Assembly: GCA_025941565.1 (NCBI GenBank)
Contig: JAPCYN010000024.1
Location: 1-52,282 of the forward strand
DNA length: 52,282 nt
Reading direction: 5' to 3'
Source: Legionella sp. 515359
GTDB taxonomy: Bacteria > Pseudomonadota > Gammaproteobacteria > Legionellales > Legionellaceae
The position numbers and the translations under genes are program-made. This document shows positions 33,452 to 42,893 of this stretch, in pieces. The notes beneath the pieces are model-generated. The model was not told the DNA's origin, ran no database searches, and saw only the letters and a list, made by a program, of their open reading frames with translations. Numbering within the stretch: the stretch's first letter is position 1; each line of letters opens with the position of its first letter.

Positions 33452-35453
33452 TTTTTTTGTACCTATTAATAAGGCAGAGATTGATTGGCATGGTACTCTG
33501 CCTTTCTCAACACAATATGATGATGTTTACCATTCATCCGAAGGCGGGATAAATCAAGCGCTTCATGTATTTGTTAATGGAAATGATTTAATCCCACGTT
33601 GGCAATCATTGTCTCATGATGATCCACGGCGATTTACCATTGCAGAAACTGGTTTTGGAATTGGCTTGAATTTTCTTGTAAGTTGGAGTTTGTGGGAACA
33701 ACATGCTCCCAAGTCATCCCACTTACATTTCATTTCATGCGAAAAGCATCCTTTATCGCTTACTGATTTAATAAAAAGTCTTGATTCCTGGCCTCAATTG
33801 AATAAACATGCCCAGCAACTTATCGCAAGTTATCCTGTACTCACTCCTGGATATCATCATCTGTCATTTTGTGATGGCAGAGTGACTCTGACATTAATGC
33901 TTGGAGATGCTCTCGATTGCTATGAACAGCTGTTGATTTGTGGAGAGCCTTCGCTTGAAAGTCAACTCAGAACAACCTTTATCGATGCATGGTTTCTAGA
34001 TGGTTTTGCGCCAGCTAAAAATAAAAGTATGTGGTCTGATGCGTTGATCAAAGTCATTGCGATGTTGTCTAAAAAAGATACCACTTTAGCGACTTATACA
34101 GCTGCAGGATCTGTTAAAACAAGTTTAAACCAGCATGGATTCGTTGTTGAAAAAAGAAAAGGGTTTGGGATAAAACGCCATATGGTTTGTGCTCGTTTTA
34201 CACAAATGTCAGTACAAAGTACTGTAAAAAGGCATACACCTTGGCATGTAGGACATCCTGAAAAGTATTCCAGTAAATCAGCGGTTATTGTGGGTGCTGG
34301 CTTAGCGGGTTGTTTTACAGCATATGCATTGAATAAGAGAGGGTGGAAAGTAACGATTATTGATGAATTAAGTCAGGTGGGTTATGGTGCATCTGCAAAT
34401 CAGCAAGCGGTTTTATTTCCTAAATTGTCTGCTTACAGTTCTCCCTTGACTCAATTTATGTTAACCGCATTTTTATATGCTGCACGAATTTATCAATGTA
34501 TTTTAAAGCAAACAAAGATTGGCGATCTAAGTGGCTCTTTATTACTTTCATATTCTGCCAAGGAAAAAGCGGCGCAATCAAGCTTACATTCTTGGCTTAC
34601 TCATTACCCAGAATTAGGTTCTCTTGTAGATCCTCAGCGTGCCTCTGAATTGGCAGGATTATTGTTAGATAAACCTGGATTACATATTCCTCTGTCAGGA
34701 TGGATTAATTCTCCAGCATTATGTGAGTTTTTAGTTAATGCAGAAGGCATTTCCTTGTTAGCTAATACCTCTGTGAATCAATTGTTTTTTGATGGACGAT
34801 GGATGGTGAATGATTTAGAAACCGATGTGCTTATTTTAGCGAATGGGCATAAAATCAATTCGTTTAAAGAAACGGAGCACTTGCCTGTTAAACCTATTCG
34901 AGGACAAATGACAGCAATTTCATCAACAGAGCAAAGTGCTGTTTTAAAACTGCCTGTCTGTGGTGATGGTCATGTGCTTCCTGCAATACAGGGCATACAT
35001 CACTTAGGTGCTACTTATGAGTTAAAAGCAGCAGATTCGCAAATAAAATCTCAGGATGATCGGAGCAATTTGGCTAAGCTCAGACAATTAGCACCTGAAG
35101 TTTTATGGTCTGATGAGGTAAGTAATCATTGGGCAGGAGTCAGGGCATCAACACCTGATTATCTTCCTTTAGTTGGCAAAATTGCTCAAGCAGAACAATT
35201 CATACATCAATTTGTTCGTTTGGAAACTAACGCAAAACGTTGGATAGGAGAAGCTGGACCTTATTATCCTGGTCTTTTTGCTTGCGCTGGATTTGGTTCT
35301 CGTGGTCTTACAACCATTCCATTGTGTGCAGAATGGCTCGCTTCGGCAATCAACAATGAAGTAAGCTGCTTGCCCAGAAATTTGCAATATGCTTTATCAC
35401 CTGCGCGTTTTTTACGAAAAAATATAATTCGGGGTGATATTAAAATCGATTGA
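33444..35453 (+). CDS. mnmC: Bifunctional tRNA 5-methylaminomethyl-2-thiouridine synthesis protein
   Basis: MnmC completes mnm5s2U34 in tRNA. The N-terminal methyltransferase domain (about 1-250) has FTIAETGFGIGLNFLVSW and AWFLDGFAPAKNKSMW. The C-terminal FAD oxidoreductase removes the carboxymethyl group and starts with SAVIVGAGLAGCFTAYAL (GxGxxG, about residue 278). A GASANQQAVLFPKLS loop and the FACAGFGSRGLTTIPLCAEWL end are family-typical. I choose GTG 33444 (MSNFFVPINKAEIDW) rather than TTG 33438, by analogy with MnmC N-termini. It overlaps the transporter gene, so translation is coupled. Length (669) is normal for the fused form. Confidence 0.93.
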   Translation: MSNFFVPINKAEIDWHGTLPFSTQYDDVYHSSEGGINQALHVFVNGNDLIPRWQSLSHDDPRRFTIAETGFGIGLNFLVSWSLWEQHAPKSSHLHFISCEKHPLSLTDLIKSLDSWPQLNKHAQQLIASYPVLTPGYHHLSFCDGRVTLTLMLGDALDCYEQLLICGEPSLESQLRTTFIDAWFLDGFAPAKNKSMWSDALIKVIAMLSKKDTTLATYTAAGSVKTSLNQHGFVVEKRKGFGIKRHMVCARFTQMSVQSTVKRHTPWHVGHPEKYSSKSAVIVGAGLAGCFTAYALNKRGWKVTIIDELSQVGYGASANQQAVLFPKLSAYSSPLTQFMLTAFLYAARIYQCILKQTKIGDLSGSLLLSYSAKEKAAQSSLHSWLTHYPELGSLVDPQRASELAGLLLDKPGLHIPLSGWINSPALCEFLVNAEGISLLANTSVNQLFFDGRWMVNDLETDVLILANGHKINSFKETEHLPVKPIRGQMTAISSTEQSAVLKLPVCGDGHVLPAIQGIHHLGATYELKAADSQIKSQDDRSNLAKLRQLAPEVLWSDEVSNHWAGVRASTPDYLPLVGKIAQAEQFIHQFVRLETNAKRWIGEAGPYYPGLFACAGFGSRGLTTIPLCAEWLASAINNEVSCLPRNLQYALSPARFLRKNIIRGDIKID

Positions 35454-35596
35454 GATGAGTTTCTCATTAGAGCATAATATTAAACCTGTGGCTGAGACGA
35501 AGCGATATTCAGGGATTTTCTGCTGCAAAAATACGAGATCCACATCGCTCGCCAGCTATGATGAATTTATATCTTTAGATCAAGGAGTGACAGCTA

Positions 35597-36481
35597 ATGG
35601 CCGGTTCCATGGGCAAAGTCTTCAAACAGACAATCAATGAAAATAAACCGCTACCCGTATTAGGCACCATAAATGCTTACTCTGCTATGCTTGCGCAATA
35701 TGCGGGAGCTAAAGCAATATATCTTTCCGGTGCAGGGGTCGCAAATGCCTCTTACGGTATACCTGATTTGGGCATGACCAATCTATCACAAGTTCTTGAA
35801 GATGCACGCAGAATTACCGAAGCTTGTCCTTTACCACTGCTTGTTGATGTGGATACTGGATGGGGACATGCGTTTAATATTGCCAGAACCGTAAAACTTA
35901 TGGAAAAAACGGGAGTTGCTGCCATTCACATCGAAGATCAGGTGTTAGCAAAACGATGTGGCCACAGACCCAATAAAGCCATTGTACCTCTGAAAGAAAT
36001 GGGTGACCGAATTAAAGCTGCAGTTGATGCGCGTCAAGATCCTGATTTTGTTATCATGGCCAGAACAGACGCCTACGCTGTTGAAGGAATGAATGCAGCT
36101 ATTGATAGGGCATTGCTTTGTGTTGAATTGGGCGCTGATATGATATTTCCTGAAGCGATAACTCGTCTGGAGGAGTATCAAATTTTTACTCAAGCAGTTC
36201 AAGTGCCTGTTCTTGCGAATATTACTGAGTTTGGTAAAACACCTTTATTTAATCGTGAGGAGCTTAAGCAGGTAGGTGTGTCGCTGATTTTATACCCATT
36301 AAGTGCCTTTAGAGCCATGTCTCAAGCTGCATTAAATACTTATCAAACAATTCTTCAAGATGGAACGCAAAAGCCTATGCTCGATAAAATGCAAACTCGG
36401 GAGGCGCTATATGAAGTACTTGGTTATTATCAATACGAACAAAAACTAGACCAATTGATGGAGGAAGACAATGAGTGTTAA
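35597..36481 (+). CDS. prpB: 2-methylisocitrate lyase
   Basis: PrpB cleaves 2-methylisocitrate to pyruvate and succinate in propionate breakdown. Residues visible from the isocitrate-lyase family are [27 protein letters not shown] with the metal-binding aspartates, and the active-site loop [17 protein letters not shown] with the catalytic Cys in [17 protein letters not shown] and [15 protein letters not shown] are further matches. AAGGAG lies 9 bases before the ATG at 35597. Length (294) is normal. It overlaps prpC by 11 bases. Confidence 0.96.
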   Translation: MAGSMGKVFKQTINENKPLPVLGTINAYSAMLAQYAGAKAIYLSGAGVANASYGIPDLGMTNLSQVLEDARRITEACPLPLLVDVDTGWGHAFNIARTVKLMEKTGVAAIHIEDQVLAKRCGHRPNKAIVPLKEMGDRIKAAVDARQDPDFVIMARTDAYAVEGMNAAIDRALLCVELGADMIFPEAITRLEEYQIFTQAVQVPVLANITEFGKTPLFNREELKQVGVSLILYPLSAFRAMSQAALNTYQTILQDGTQKPMLDKMQTREALYEVLGYYQYEQKLDQLMEEDNEC

Positions 36482-37589
36482 AAGCGGCGGTTTAGCCGGT
36501 GTGGTTGCTGGTCAATCAGCAATTTGTACAGTTGGGCTAGCAGGAAAAGGTTTGAATTACAGAGGCTACTCAATTGATGATTTGGCAGAATATGCTACTT
36601 TTGAAGAAGTGGCTTATTTATTACTTTATGGGCGATTACCCACCCAAAAAGAATTGAATGAATATACCAAAAAACTAGTCAGCCTAAGAACATTACCTGA
36701 TGCTTTAAAGACAGTGCTTAAATTAATTCCCAAAAACACGCATCCTATGGATGTTCTGAGAACCGGTTGTTCCTTTTTGGGAACAATTGAACCAGAAGAT
36801 AATTTTTCACAACAATATCATATCGCCGATCGATTATTGGCCTTGTTTCCTGGAATGATGTGTTATTGGTATGCATGGCATTTTCATAAAAAGGAAATCT
36901 CTGGCTTAAGTGATGAGCAAACAACTGGAGCACATTTTCTTGCTTTATTACATGGTCGTAAGCCAAGTAAGTTAGAAGCTCAGATGATGAATGTATCCTT
37001 GATTTTATATGCTGAGCATGAGTTTAATGCGTCTACCTTTGCAGCGCGGGTTACTGCCGCAACATTAGCTGATTTTTACTCAGCAATCACAAGTGCTATT
37101 GGTACCTTACGTGGTCCCTTACATGGTGGGGCTAATGAAGCAGCAATGGATCTTATAGGACGTTTTAATAGTCCCGATCAAGCTGAGTCCGAATTGAAAA
37201 AAATGTTGCTTAATAAGGCACTTGTTATGGGATTTGGGCATCGTGTGTATACGACCAGTGATCCACGTTCCGACATTATAAAAAAATGGTCATTTCGCTT
37301 GGGTGAGGAGAAAGGGGATCTCCTTTTATATCACATATCAGAACGTATCGAAGAAGTCATGTGGAATGAAAAGAAATTATTCCCGAATCTGGATTTTTAC
37401 AGTGCTTCAGCATACCACTACTGTGGTATTCCTACATTCTTATTTACACCGATTTTTGTCATGTCGCGTATTACAGGATGGTCAGCACATGTATTTGAAC
37501 AAAGATCGAATAATAAGCTGATAAGACCTACTTCTGAATATACTGGGCCTGAACCACAAAAATTCCCTGCTATTGAAACAAGAGGATAG
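36471..37589 (+). CDS. prpC: 2-methylcitrate synthase
   Basis: PrpC condenses propionyl-CoA with oxaloacetate. The citrate-synthase fold is clear: [25 protein letters not shown] at the N-terminus, [16 protein letters not shown] with an active-site His, [12 protein letters not shown], and [15 protein letters not shown] with the second catalytic His. Position after prpB and the 372-residue length favour methylcitrate synthase over the main GltA (about 430). GGAGG lies just upstream of its ATG, inside the prpB end. Confidence 0.95.
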   Translation: MSVKSGGLAGVVAGQSAICTVGLAGKGLNYRGYSIDDLAEYATFEEVAYLLLYGRLPTQKELNEYTKKLVSLRTLPDALKTVLKLIPKNTHPMDVLRTGCSFLGTIEPEDNFSQQYHIADRLLALFPGMMCYWYAWHFHKKEISGLSDEQTTGAHFLALLHGRKPSKLEAQMMNVSLILYAEHEFNASTFAARVTAATLADFYSAITSAIGTLRGPLHGGANEAAMDLIGRFNSPDQAESELKKMLLNKALVMGFGHRVYTTSDPRSDIIKKWSFRLGEEKGDLLLYHISERIEEVMWNEKKLFPNLDFYSASAYHYCGIPTFLFTPIFVMSRITGWSAHVFEQRSNNKLIRPTSEYTGPEPQKFPAIETRG

Positions 37590-37617
37590 TGATTTAATCC
37601 CTATGGAGCCAATAAAG

Positions 37618-37644
37618 CCTGAGAGAAGCTTTGCTTCTCTCAGG
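37618..37644 (+). terminator. 12-bp perfect hairpin between prpC and prpD
   Basis: CCTGAGAGAAGC and GCTTCTCTCAGG pair perfectly around a 3-base TTT loop. No T-run follows on the plus strand, so it is more likely an mRNA-stability or attenuating hairpin inside the prp operon than a full terminator. Confidence 0.65.
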
Positions 37645-37713
37645 AGTACACTTCACCACATGTCGACCTGATGAAAACATGAACCCGATAAATAATGGAT
37701 ACACGAGGTAATT

Positions 37714-39162
37714 ATGCATAGCTATGTAGAAGATAATATTAAACCTGATTACGATCCGGTGATGATTGATATAGCAGATTATGTGCTAAACAAGAAAATT
37801 GATAGTGCTTTAGCTTATGAGACAGCACGTTTATGTCTCATGGATACACTGGGCTGTGGTATTTTAGCGTTAAACTTTGCTGAATGTACCAAACTCTTAG
37901 GCCCAGTCGTTCCGGGTGCTACTCTGGCTGGTGGGGCACGAGTGCCAGGAACAGCATATGAACTAGACCCAGTCCAAGCTGCTTTCAATATAGGGGCTAT
38001 GATACGCTGGCTGGATTTCAATGACACATGGCTTGCTGCAGAATGGGGGCATCCCTCGGACAATTTAGGCGCTATCCTTGCTGTTGCGGATTATATGTGC
38101 CGACAAAACTGCGCTAAGGGAAATGCGCCAATTTTAATGCAGGATGTGCTTACTGCCATGATTAAGGCACATGAAATTCAGGGGTGCTTGGCTTTGGAAA
38201 ACAGTTTTAACCGAGTCGGGCTGGATCATGTCTTTTTAGTTAAAATTGCCAGTGCTGCTGTTGCTGCCCAGCTTTTTGGTGCTGACAGAGACATGATGTT
38301 AAGAACCTTATCTCAGGTTTTTGTGGATGGTCAAAGCCTAAGAACCTATAGACATGCTCCTAATGCGGGCTCAAGAAAATCATGGGCGGCAGGGGATGCT
38401 ACGTCAAGAGCAGTTCGATTAGCGTTAATTGCGAAAGCAGGAGAAATGGGGTATCCAAGTGCCTTAAGTGCGCCAACCTGGGGCTTCTATGATGTTCTTT
38501 TTGACAACAAAATTTTTAAATTCCAACGTCCTTATGGCAGTTATGTCATGGAAAATGTTTTGTTTAAGTTATCTTATCCTGCTGAATTTCATGCGCAAAC
38601 TGCAGTCGAATGTGCGGTGATGCTGCATCCCATTGTGAAACACCGATTTGATGACATAGCACGAATTGATTTAGTGACCCATGAGTCGGCAATTCGAATT
38701 ATCAGCAAGCAAGGTGTGCTGCATAATCCGGCTGATCGGGATCATTGTTTACAGTATATGGTTGCTATAGGTTTATTATTTGGTGATTTAAAAGCCGAAC
38801 ATTATGAAGATGATGTTGCTGCGGATCCCAGAATTGATGCGTTACGAGACAAAATGCATGTTACTGAAAATGAACGTTTTTCTCGTGAGTATCATGATCC
38901 GGAAAAACGTTCGATTGCGAACAGTATCAAAATTATTTTTAAAGACGGTACGGAAAGTGATTTGATTACTGTGGAGTATCCAATTGGTCATAAACGAAGA
39001 CGCGAAGAAGGTATTCCTGTTTTATTATCCAAATTTAAAAAGAACTTAAGCACACAGTTCCCTGCAGGCCATGTTGAACGAATTATGCAGGCAATGAGTG
39101 ATACAAATACACTTGCAGCAATGAAAGTGGATGAGTTTATGCAGCTATGGGTTGTAGCCTAG
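37714..39162 (+). CDS. prpD: 2-methylcitrate dehydratase
   Basis: PrpD dehydrates 2-methylcitrate to 2-methyl-cis-aconitate. The 482-residue MmgE/PrpD-fold protein starts [20 protein letters not shown] and shows [50 protein letters not shown] and the [15 protein letters not shown] segment. GAGGTAATT gives a ribosome site. It lies 124 bases after prpC, behind the hairpin. No acnD/prpF pair and no PrpR regulator are seen, so the second step must use PrpD plus a housekeeping aconitase. This protein is the PrpD type rather than the smaller fungal-type dehydratase. Confidence 0.95.
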   Translation: MHSYVEDNIKPDYDPVMIDIADYVLNKKIDSALAYETARLCLMDTLGCGILALNFAECTKLLGPVVPGATLAGGARVPGTAYELDPVQAAFNIGAMIRWLDFNDTWLAAEWGHPSDNLGAILAVADYMCRQNCAKGNAPILMQDVLTAMIKAHEIQGCLALENSFNRVGLDHVFLVKIASAAVAAQLFGADRDMMLRTLSQVFVDGQSLRTYRHAPNAGSRKSWAAGDATSRAVRLALIAKAGEMGYPSALSAPTWGFYDVLFDNKIFKFQRPYGSYVMENVLFKLSYPAEFHAQTAVECAVMLHPIVKHRFDDIARIDLVTHESAIRIISKQGVLHNPADRDHCLQYMVAIGLLFGDLKAEHYEDDVAADPRIDALRDKMHVTENERFSREYHDPEKRSIANSIKIIFKDGTESDLITVEYPIGHKRRREEGIPVLLSKFKKNLSTQFPAGHVERIMQAMSDTNTLAAMKVDEFMQLWVVA

Positions 39163-39333
39163 TTCTTTTAAGTAAGCCTTGGATCAACGTATGGAGCACT
39201 GGATTATACCTATCCTGAGTTCCCTACGTTGCTCAGGGCACCATGATTCAACACACTAAGTTGAGCTGTTTGCTTATCCCAATTAAATGTATATAATTTA
39301 ATCAAGTATCTAATAAGTAGCAAGGGAGAAGCT

Positions 39334-40779
39334 ATGAAATTAAAACAAACATGTTTCTCCGTGTTATCTGCCTTATTGATGTTTGGTTGCTCTTCTTTGG
39401 TTGCACAGGTCAATACTGATAAAGAGAAAATTGTTTCTGTATATTTACTTATTGATACTCCCGAGCAGCTCCAGCATTATGCTAGCGATTTGATTAAGCT
39501 CAAGAAACCAAATTTTAACCGGGTAATCTTTTCATTTGTCAGGCCAACGTTGATCGATTATCAGACGGGTAATCTAGCTACTACGGGTATATTAGGCTAT
39601 TTTACAGATCATGACGGTAAAGGTGCCCAGGCTTTTAACGCATTAAAAGCAGCAATCAAATTATCCAAAGAAAAGAATATTCAAACATTTCTATCCGTAG
39701 GTGGCTGGAATTACAGTTGTAACTTTACTGTAGCGCGAGAGGCTTGTGGGCCTGCACCTTCTGCTACAAATCAGATTTTCTACGATTGGTTTCCGGATCC
39801 AACGGATCCAGAGCAAGCATCCAAAGCAAAAACAGCTTATGCAAATTTGGTCCGGTTAGCGAATGATTTAGGTGTGGAGGGTATTGACTTTGACTACGAA
39901 GAATTTTGGCATGCTGATCAATATGCAGTTTCTTGGGGGCCCAGCTCATATGGTGAATGGTCAACAGACATTGCTCAACACATTCTTAATGCTGGAGACC
40001 CAACTTATGAAAATCTCATGGAATATGGGATTAATTCGGGCACTTCTTTTGTTATGCCTAAAACAATTGAGAAAGTTGATGCAATTTTGCATGCAATAAT
40101 GGATGATCCCGGTGCTAAATATCTTAAATTTGCTACAGCCGCACCTCCTGGTGGCGCTCGTCCAATTACAGGTTTTGTAACTGGTGACAGATACCCTGAT
40201 ATATATACGAGAGGGGGGCTCTGGTGGAAGGGAAATTTGAAAGGCTTGTGGTATAACCTAGTAAATAAAGATCAAGCAATCGTTTCTCGCTTTAATAGCC
40301 TGGGTTTGATGACTTATGATCTGTGCGGGGATAACTCGGTTGTATGTGCACCGTATGCTGATGGACCCTTGGACTTGCCTAATCAAGTCAGTGCATATAT
40401 GAAAGACTATACCAATTGGTTGAAAGCAGAACGTGATAGCAAACCCAGTTTAACAATTGATAGCATTGGCAAAGTAACTTTTCTACCCGCCAAATACCAT
40501 ATTAAGGCAAAAATACAATTTGGTTTCGAAGTCAATCAGCCGGCTTATCCCCAAAATATTAGTGGCCAGCTACAACTGACAAATCAATTGGTTGATAAAA
40601 TTCTAGACCAACAAAAGGACAGTGGCGGAGTTATTATTTGGCAAATGTATTCCAGGCAAAATACAGCTGTGCCTGATGCTACTACGGTAAAATATACTAT
40701 TAGCCAAAGTTGCAAGACCTTTTTAGCTCATGATCGTCGATATGATTGTGATGCGGATTTTCCTAGTGACGCCAATTAG
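39334..40779 (+). CDS. Secreted GH18 chitinase-like protein
   Basis: The N-terminus MKLKQTCFSVLSALLMFGCS is an export signal; FGCSS may be a weak lipobox. The rest is a glycoside hydrolase family 18 barrel. The substrate-binding strand is IQTFLSVGGWNYS (SxGG), and the catalytic strand reads VEGIDFDYEEFW. The family consensus DGxDxDxE has Glu in place of the first Asp; the last three acidic residues, including the catalytic Glu, are kept. The late GGVIIWQMYSRQN matches the conserved tryptophan strand. A CGPAP Cys pairs plausibly with others, suggesting periplasmic or extracellular folding. AGGGAGAAG precedes the ATG. It is not the larger secreted chitinase ChiA of L. pneumophila as I recall it. 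Activity and substrate are unproven. Confidence 0.88.
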   Translation: MKLKQTCFSVLSALLMFGCSSLVAQVNTDKEKIVSVYLLIDTPEQLQHYASDLIKLKKPNFNRVIFSFVRPTLIDYQTGNLATTGILGYFTDHDGKGAQAFNALKAAIKLSKEKNIQTFLSVGGWNYSCNFTVAREACGPAPSATNQIFYDWFPDPTDPEQASKAKTAYANLVRLANDLGVEGIDFDYEEFWHADQYAVSWGPSSYGEWSTDIAQHILNAGDPTYENLMEYGINSGTSFVMPKTIEKVDAILHAIMDDPGAKYLKFATAAPPGGARPITGFVTGDRYPDIYTRGGLWWKGNLKGLWYNLVNKDQAIVSRFNSLGLMTYDLCGDNSVVCAPYADGPLDLPNQVSAYMKDYTNWLKAERDSKPSLTIDSIGKVTFLPAKYHIKAKIQFGFEVNQPAYPQNISGQLQLTNQLVDKILDQQKDSGGVIIWQMYSRQNTAVPDATTVKYTISQSCKTFLAHDRRYDCDADFPSDAN

Positions 40780-40787
40780 TTAACGTG

Positions 40788-40812
40788 GCGGAACGCTGCT
40801 GCGTTCACGCTG
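40788..40812 (+). terminator. GC-rich hairpin after the GH18 gene
   Basis: GAACGC and GCGTTC pair around TGCT, in GGCGGAACGCTGCTGCGTTC. It stands between the convergent GH18 and PEP synthase regulator genes. No strong T-run is seen. Confidence 0.4.
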
Positions 40813-40837
40813 CATTAAAATGTGGAAAAAGCACTGA

Positions 40838-41653
40838 CTATATTTTACGTTGCAAACCTGATGAAGCCAGTATTTTTGTTGATATTTCCTCAATAGAATA
40901 TTTAGTCGAATTAATGTAAGGAATTTTTTCCTTTTGATACATGGCTTCAACTTCTTGTACTTCCAGACGGCATTGTTCTGGTGACGCATATTTACTGTTG
41001 GGTCTGCGTTCTGCTCTGATTTGTTGTAGGCGATGCGGATCAATGGTTAATCCAAATAATTTATTTTTATAAGGCTTTAGTATTTCGGGTAATTTAAAGC
41101 CAATAATTTCTTCTTCGGTAAAAGGATAATTAGCCGCCAAAATTCCGTATTGAAGTGCCATATACAAGCAACTTGGTGTTTTTCCACAACGTGAAACACC
41201 GATGAGAATGATATCTGCCTTATCATAACCTCGGGTTTTAACGCCATCATCATGAGATAGTGCAAAATCTATTGCTTCAAGCCGGTGTAAATAAAGCTTA
41301 CTGTTAACTACACCATGAGTTCTACCAACTGTGTAAGAAGACTTTTCATTAAGTTCTTCTTCCATGGGGCCAATAAAAGTACTAAATAAGTCAAATAAAC
41401 GTGCATTTGCTCTTTTAAAGTAATTTCTGATTTCTGGATCAATCAAAGTCATGAATACGAGTGGTTTAATTCCTTGTTCCTCAAAGGCTTGATTAATCTG
41501 TTGAATTGCATGTTCTGCTTTTTTTAAGGAATCAACATAGGGAATGGTGAGTCGTTCAAATTTTGTATTTTCAAATTGGGTAATTAAGCTATGGCCTAAA
41601 GCTTCAGCGGTAATTCCTGTACCATCAGAGATCATAAAAACATAACGTTTCAT
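40838..41653 (-). CDS. ppsR: Phosphoenolpyruvate synthase regulatory kinase/phosphorylase
   Basis: This DUF299 protein phosphorylates and dephosphorylates PEP synthase, using ADP and phosphate. Marks are FMISDGTGITAEALGHSLI at the N-terminus, the P-loop-like ILIGVSRCGKTPSCLYMAL near residue 150, and FGLTIDPHRLQQIRAERRP. I start at ATG 41653 (MKRYVFMISDG, 271 residues) because AAGG lies 8 bases upstream; the longer frame to 41686 lacks support. ppsA is not adjacent here, whereas it often is in other gammaproteobacteria. Confidence 0.94.
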   Translation of the reverse strand: MKRYVFMISDGTGITAEALGHSLITQFENTKFERLTIPYVDSLKKAEHAIQQINQAFEEQGIKPLVFMTLIDPEIRNYFKRANARLFDLFSTFIGPMEEELNEKSSYTVGRTHGVVNSKLYLHRLEAIDFALSHDDGVKTRGYDKADIILIGVSRCGKTPSCLYMALQYGILAANYPFTEEEIIGFKLPEILKPYKNKLFGLTIDPHRLQQIRAERRPNSKYASPEQCRLEVQEVEAMYQKEKIPYINSTKYSIEEISTKILASSGLQRKI

Positions 41654-41783
41654 CTGCTGCCTTATAATAAGAAATATGATTTGCATTCTATTTTAAAATG
41701 AATTAGTTAATATCACCAGCAAGTGTACTTATTTAGATCCATCTGCTATCTTAAATTAAAGAAAGGGATATTTTAGGGTTAAC

Positions 41784-42242
41784 ATGGAACAAGATCGATT
41801 TAGCAGGAATAGTAAGCTCTATATTTTAGGCATGATTTGTTTGGTTCTATGCTTGGGTTTATTTTTTTTTAGTTTATACATTTTGCCCTATCTTGCCTGG
41901 GGATTAAACTATAATGTTCCTGATGTTGTCTTGACACTTTTAAGTTCATTGCAGGATGATTACAACTATACTGAGGGGGCCAGCAAGCTTATTGTTTGGT
42001 TAATATTTTTTGTTCCCAGCATAGTTACTGGACTGATTTCTTACTTTGTATCCAATTATATTGATAATAATATTTATAAATCAGAATTGAATCTTGAGGA
42101 AGATCAAGAAAACCCTCCCAGTAAACAAATTGGGAAAGAAATAAAAGAATCTGCTGGATTTGGACTAAAGATTCTTGGTCTAATGATTCTGATTGTAATT
42201 GTGATTTTTTTATTACAATATCTTATCCAGGCAACATCATAG
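41784..42242 (+). CDS. Unknown membrane protein, three membrane segments
   Basis: I do not recognise this 152-residue protein. Hydrophobic segments lie near residues 11-40 (GMICLVLCLGLFFFSLYILPYL), 65-90 (IVWLIFFVPSIVTGLISYFV) and 125-148 (ILGLMILIVIVIFLLQYLI). Between the second and third is an acidic, Lys-rich cytoplasmic-type linker. AGGG lies just upstream of the ATG. It is followed 18 bases later by another unknown gene, and the two probably form an operon. A location in the inner membrane is the only safe inference. Confidence 0.8.
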   Translation: MEQDRFSRNSKLYILGMICLVLCLGLFFFSLYILPYLAWGLNYNVPDVVLTLLSSLQDDYNYTEGASKLIVWLIFFVPSIVTGLISYFVSNYIDNNIYKSELNLEEDQENPPSKQIGKEIKESAGFGLKILGLMILIVIVIFLLQYLIQATS

Positions 42243-42260
42243 CAAATGGCAGGAGAGTTT

Positions 42261-42851
42261 ATGGCCTATTTAAAACGTTGGAAAATTAAAAGAATCGTTA
42301 AGAAAATAAAAGCTATGCAAGCGAATCGGGTAAACAATCAACCCGGAGATGAAATGCTCAAAAAAGAAATTGCGTACTATTTTGAATTGGCATCCATTTA
42401 CAGTAAATTGAAAGGAAATAGAAAGTTTCCCTATGCGAACTTAATGTACATGGAATGTTATAGAGCAGCCGCTGGTCTCGATGATGCGGAAGCAAACTAT
42501 CAGTTAGGCCAAATGGTTCTTGATGAGGCAAAATTCAGACAAAATCTGGAAAAGGAAGGTGTTTTCAAAAGCGAATCCAATCTGAAAAAGTGCAATCAAC
42601 TTTTTGAAGAAGCACATGCTTATTTATCAGCAGCAATAGCGTTAGGTCATGTTGCTGCAAAACGATTAAGAGGACTTAGTTTTATTAATGGCTGGGGACT
42701 TGAAGCGGATAAGAAAGCTGGTTTTGAGTTAATTGTTGCGAGTATTGAGGAAGAAGGATCCTGGGATAGAGTTCCACAGATTTTTGCCTCTATGGGTCTA
42801 AATAAGCCGGAGTTTTTTTCGCAAATTATGCAACGTAGAAAATCATCATAG
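42261..42851 (+). CDS. Unknown protein with Sel1/TPR-like helices
   Basis: The start is ATG 42261 (MAYLKRWKIKRIVKKIK, 196 residues), with AGGAG 5 bases upstream; an earlier ATG at 42246 lacks a site. A strongly basic N-terminal helix is followed by helical repeats that resemble Sel1-like units: ANLMYMECYRAAAGLDDAEA NYQLGQMV (quoted in two parts), HAYLSAAIALGHVAAKRL and SFINGWGLEADKKAG. Such repeats serve as protein-binding scaffolds. No signal peptide is seen. It follows the three-segment membrane protein by 18 bases, so the products may act together at the membrane. The family is not identified. Confidence 0.8.
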   Translation: MAYLKRWKIKRIVKKIKAMQANRVNNQPGDEMLKKEIAYYFELASIYSKLKGNRKFPYANLMYMECYRAAAGLDDAEANYQLGQMVLDEAKFRQNLEKEGVFKSESNLKKCNQLFEEAHAYLSAAIALGHVAAKRLRGLSFINGWGLEADKKAGFELIVASIEEEGSWDRVPQIFASMGLNKPEFFSQIMQRRKSS

Positions 42852-42866
42852 AATATCAAACTTTAT

Positions 42867-42893
42867 CCTGGGTGCGCAGTAAAGCGTACCCAG
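42867..42893 (+). repeat. CCTGGGTGCGC palindrome beside the ATP-grasp relic
   Basis: CTGGGTGCGC (42868-42877) and GCGTACCCAG (42884-42893) pair in 9 of 10 positions around a 6-base loop. It belongs to the same family as the palindromes at 7443 and 31745. The recognisable ATP-grasp coding sequence begins directly after it. Confidence 0.6.

Noticed and set aside
35434-35640. 68-residue plus-strand frame between mnmC and prpB
   Set aside because: It overlaps both genes, has no ribosome site, and resembles no family.
37590-37644. Strong intrinsic terminator ending the prp operon after prpC
   Set aside because: The hairpin lacks a T-run, and prpD belongs to the same pathway on the same strand, so full termination is unlikely.
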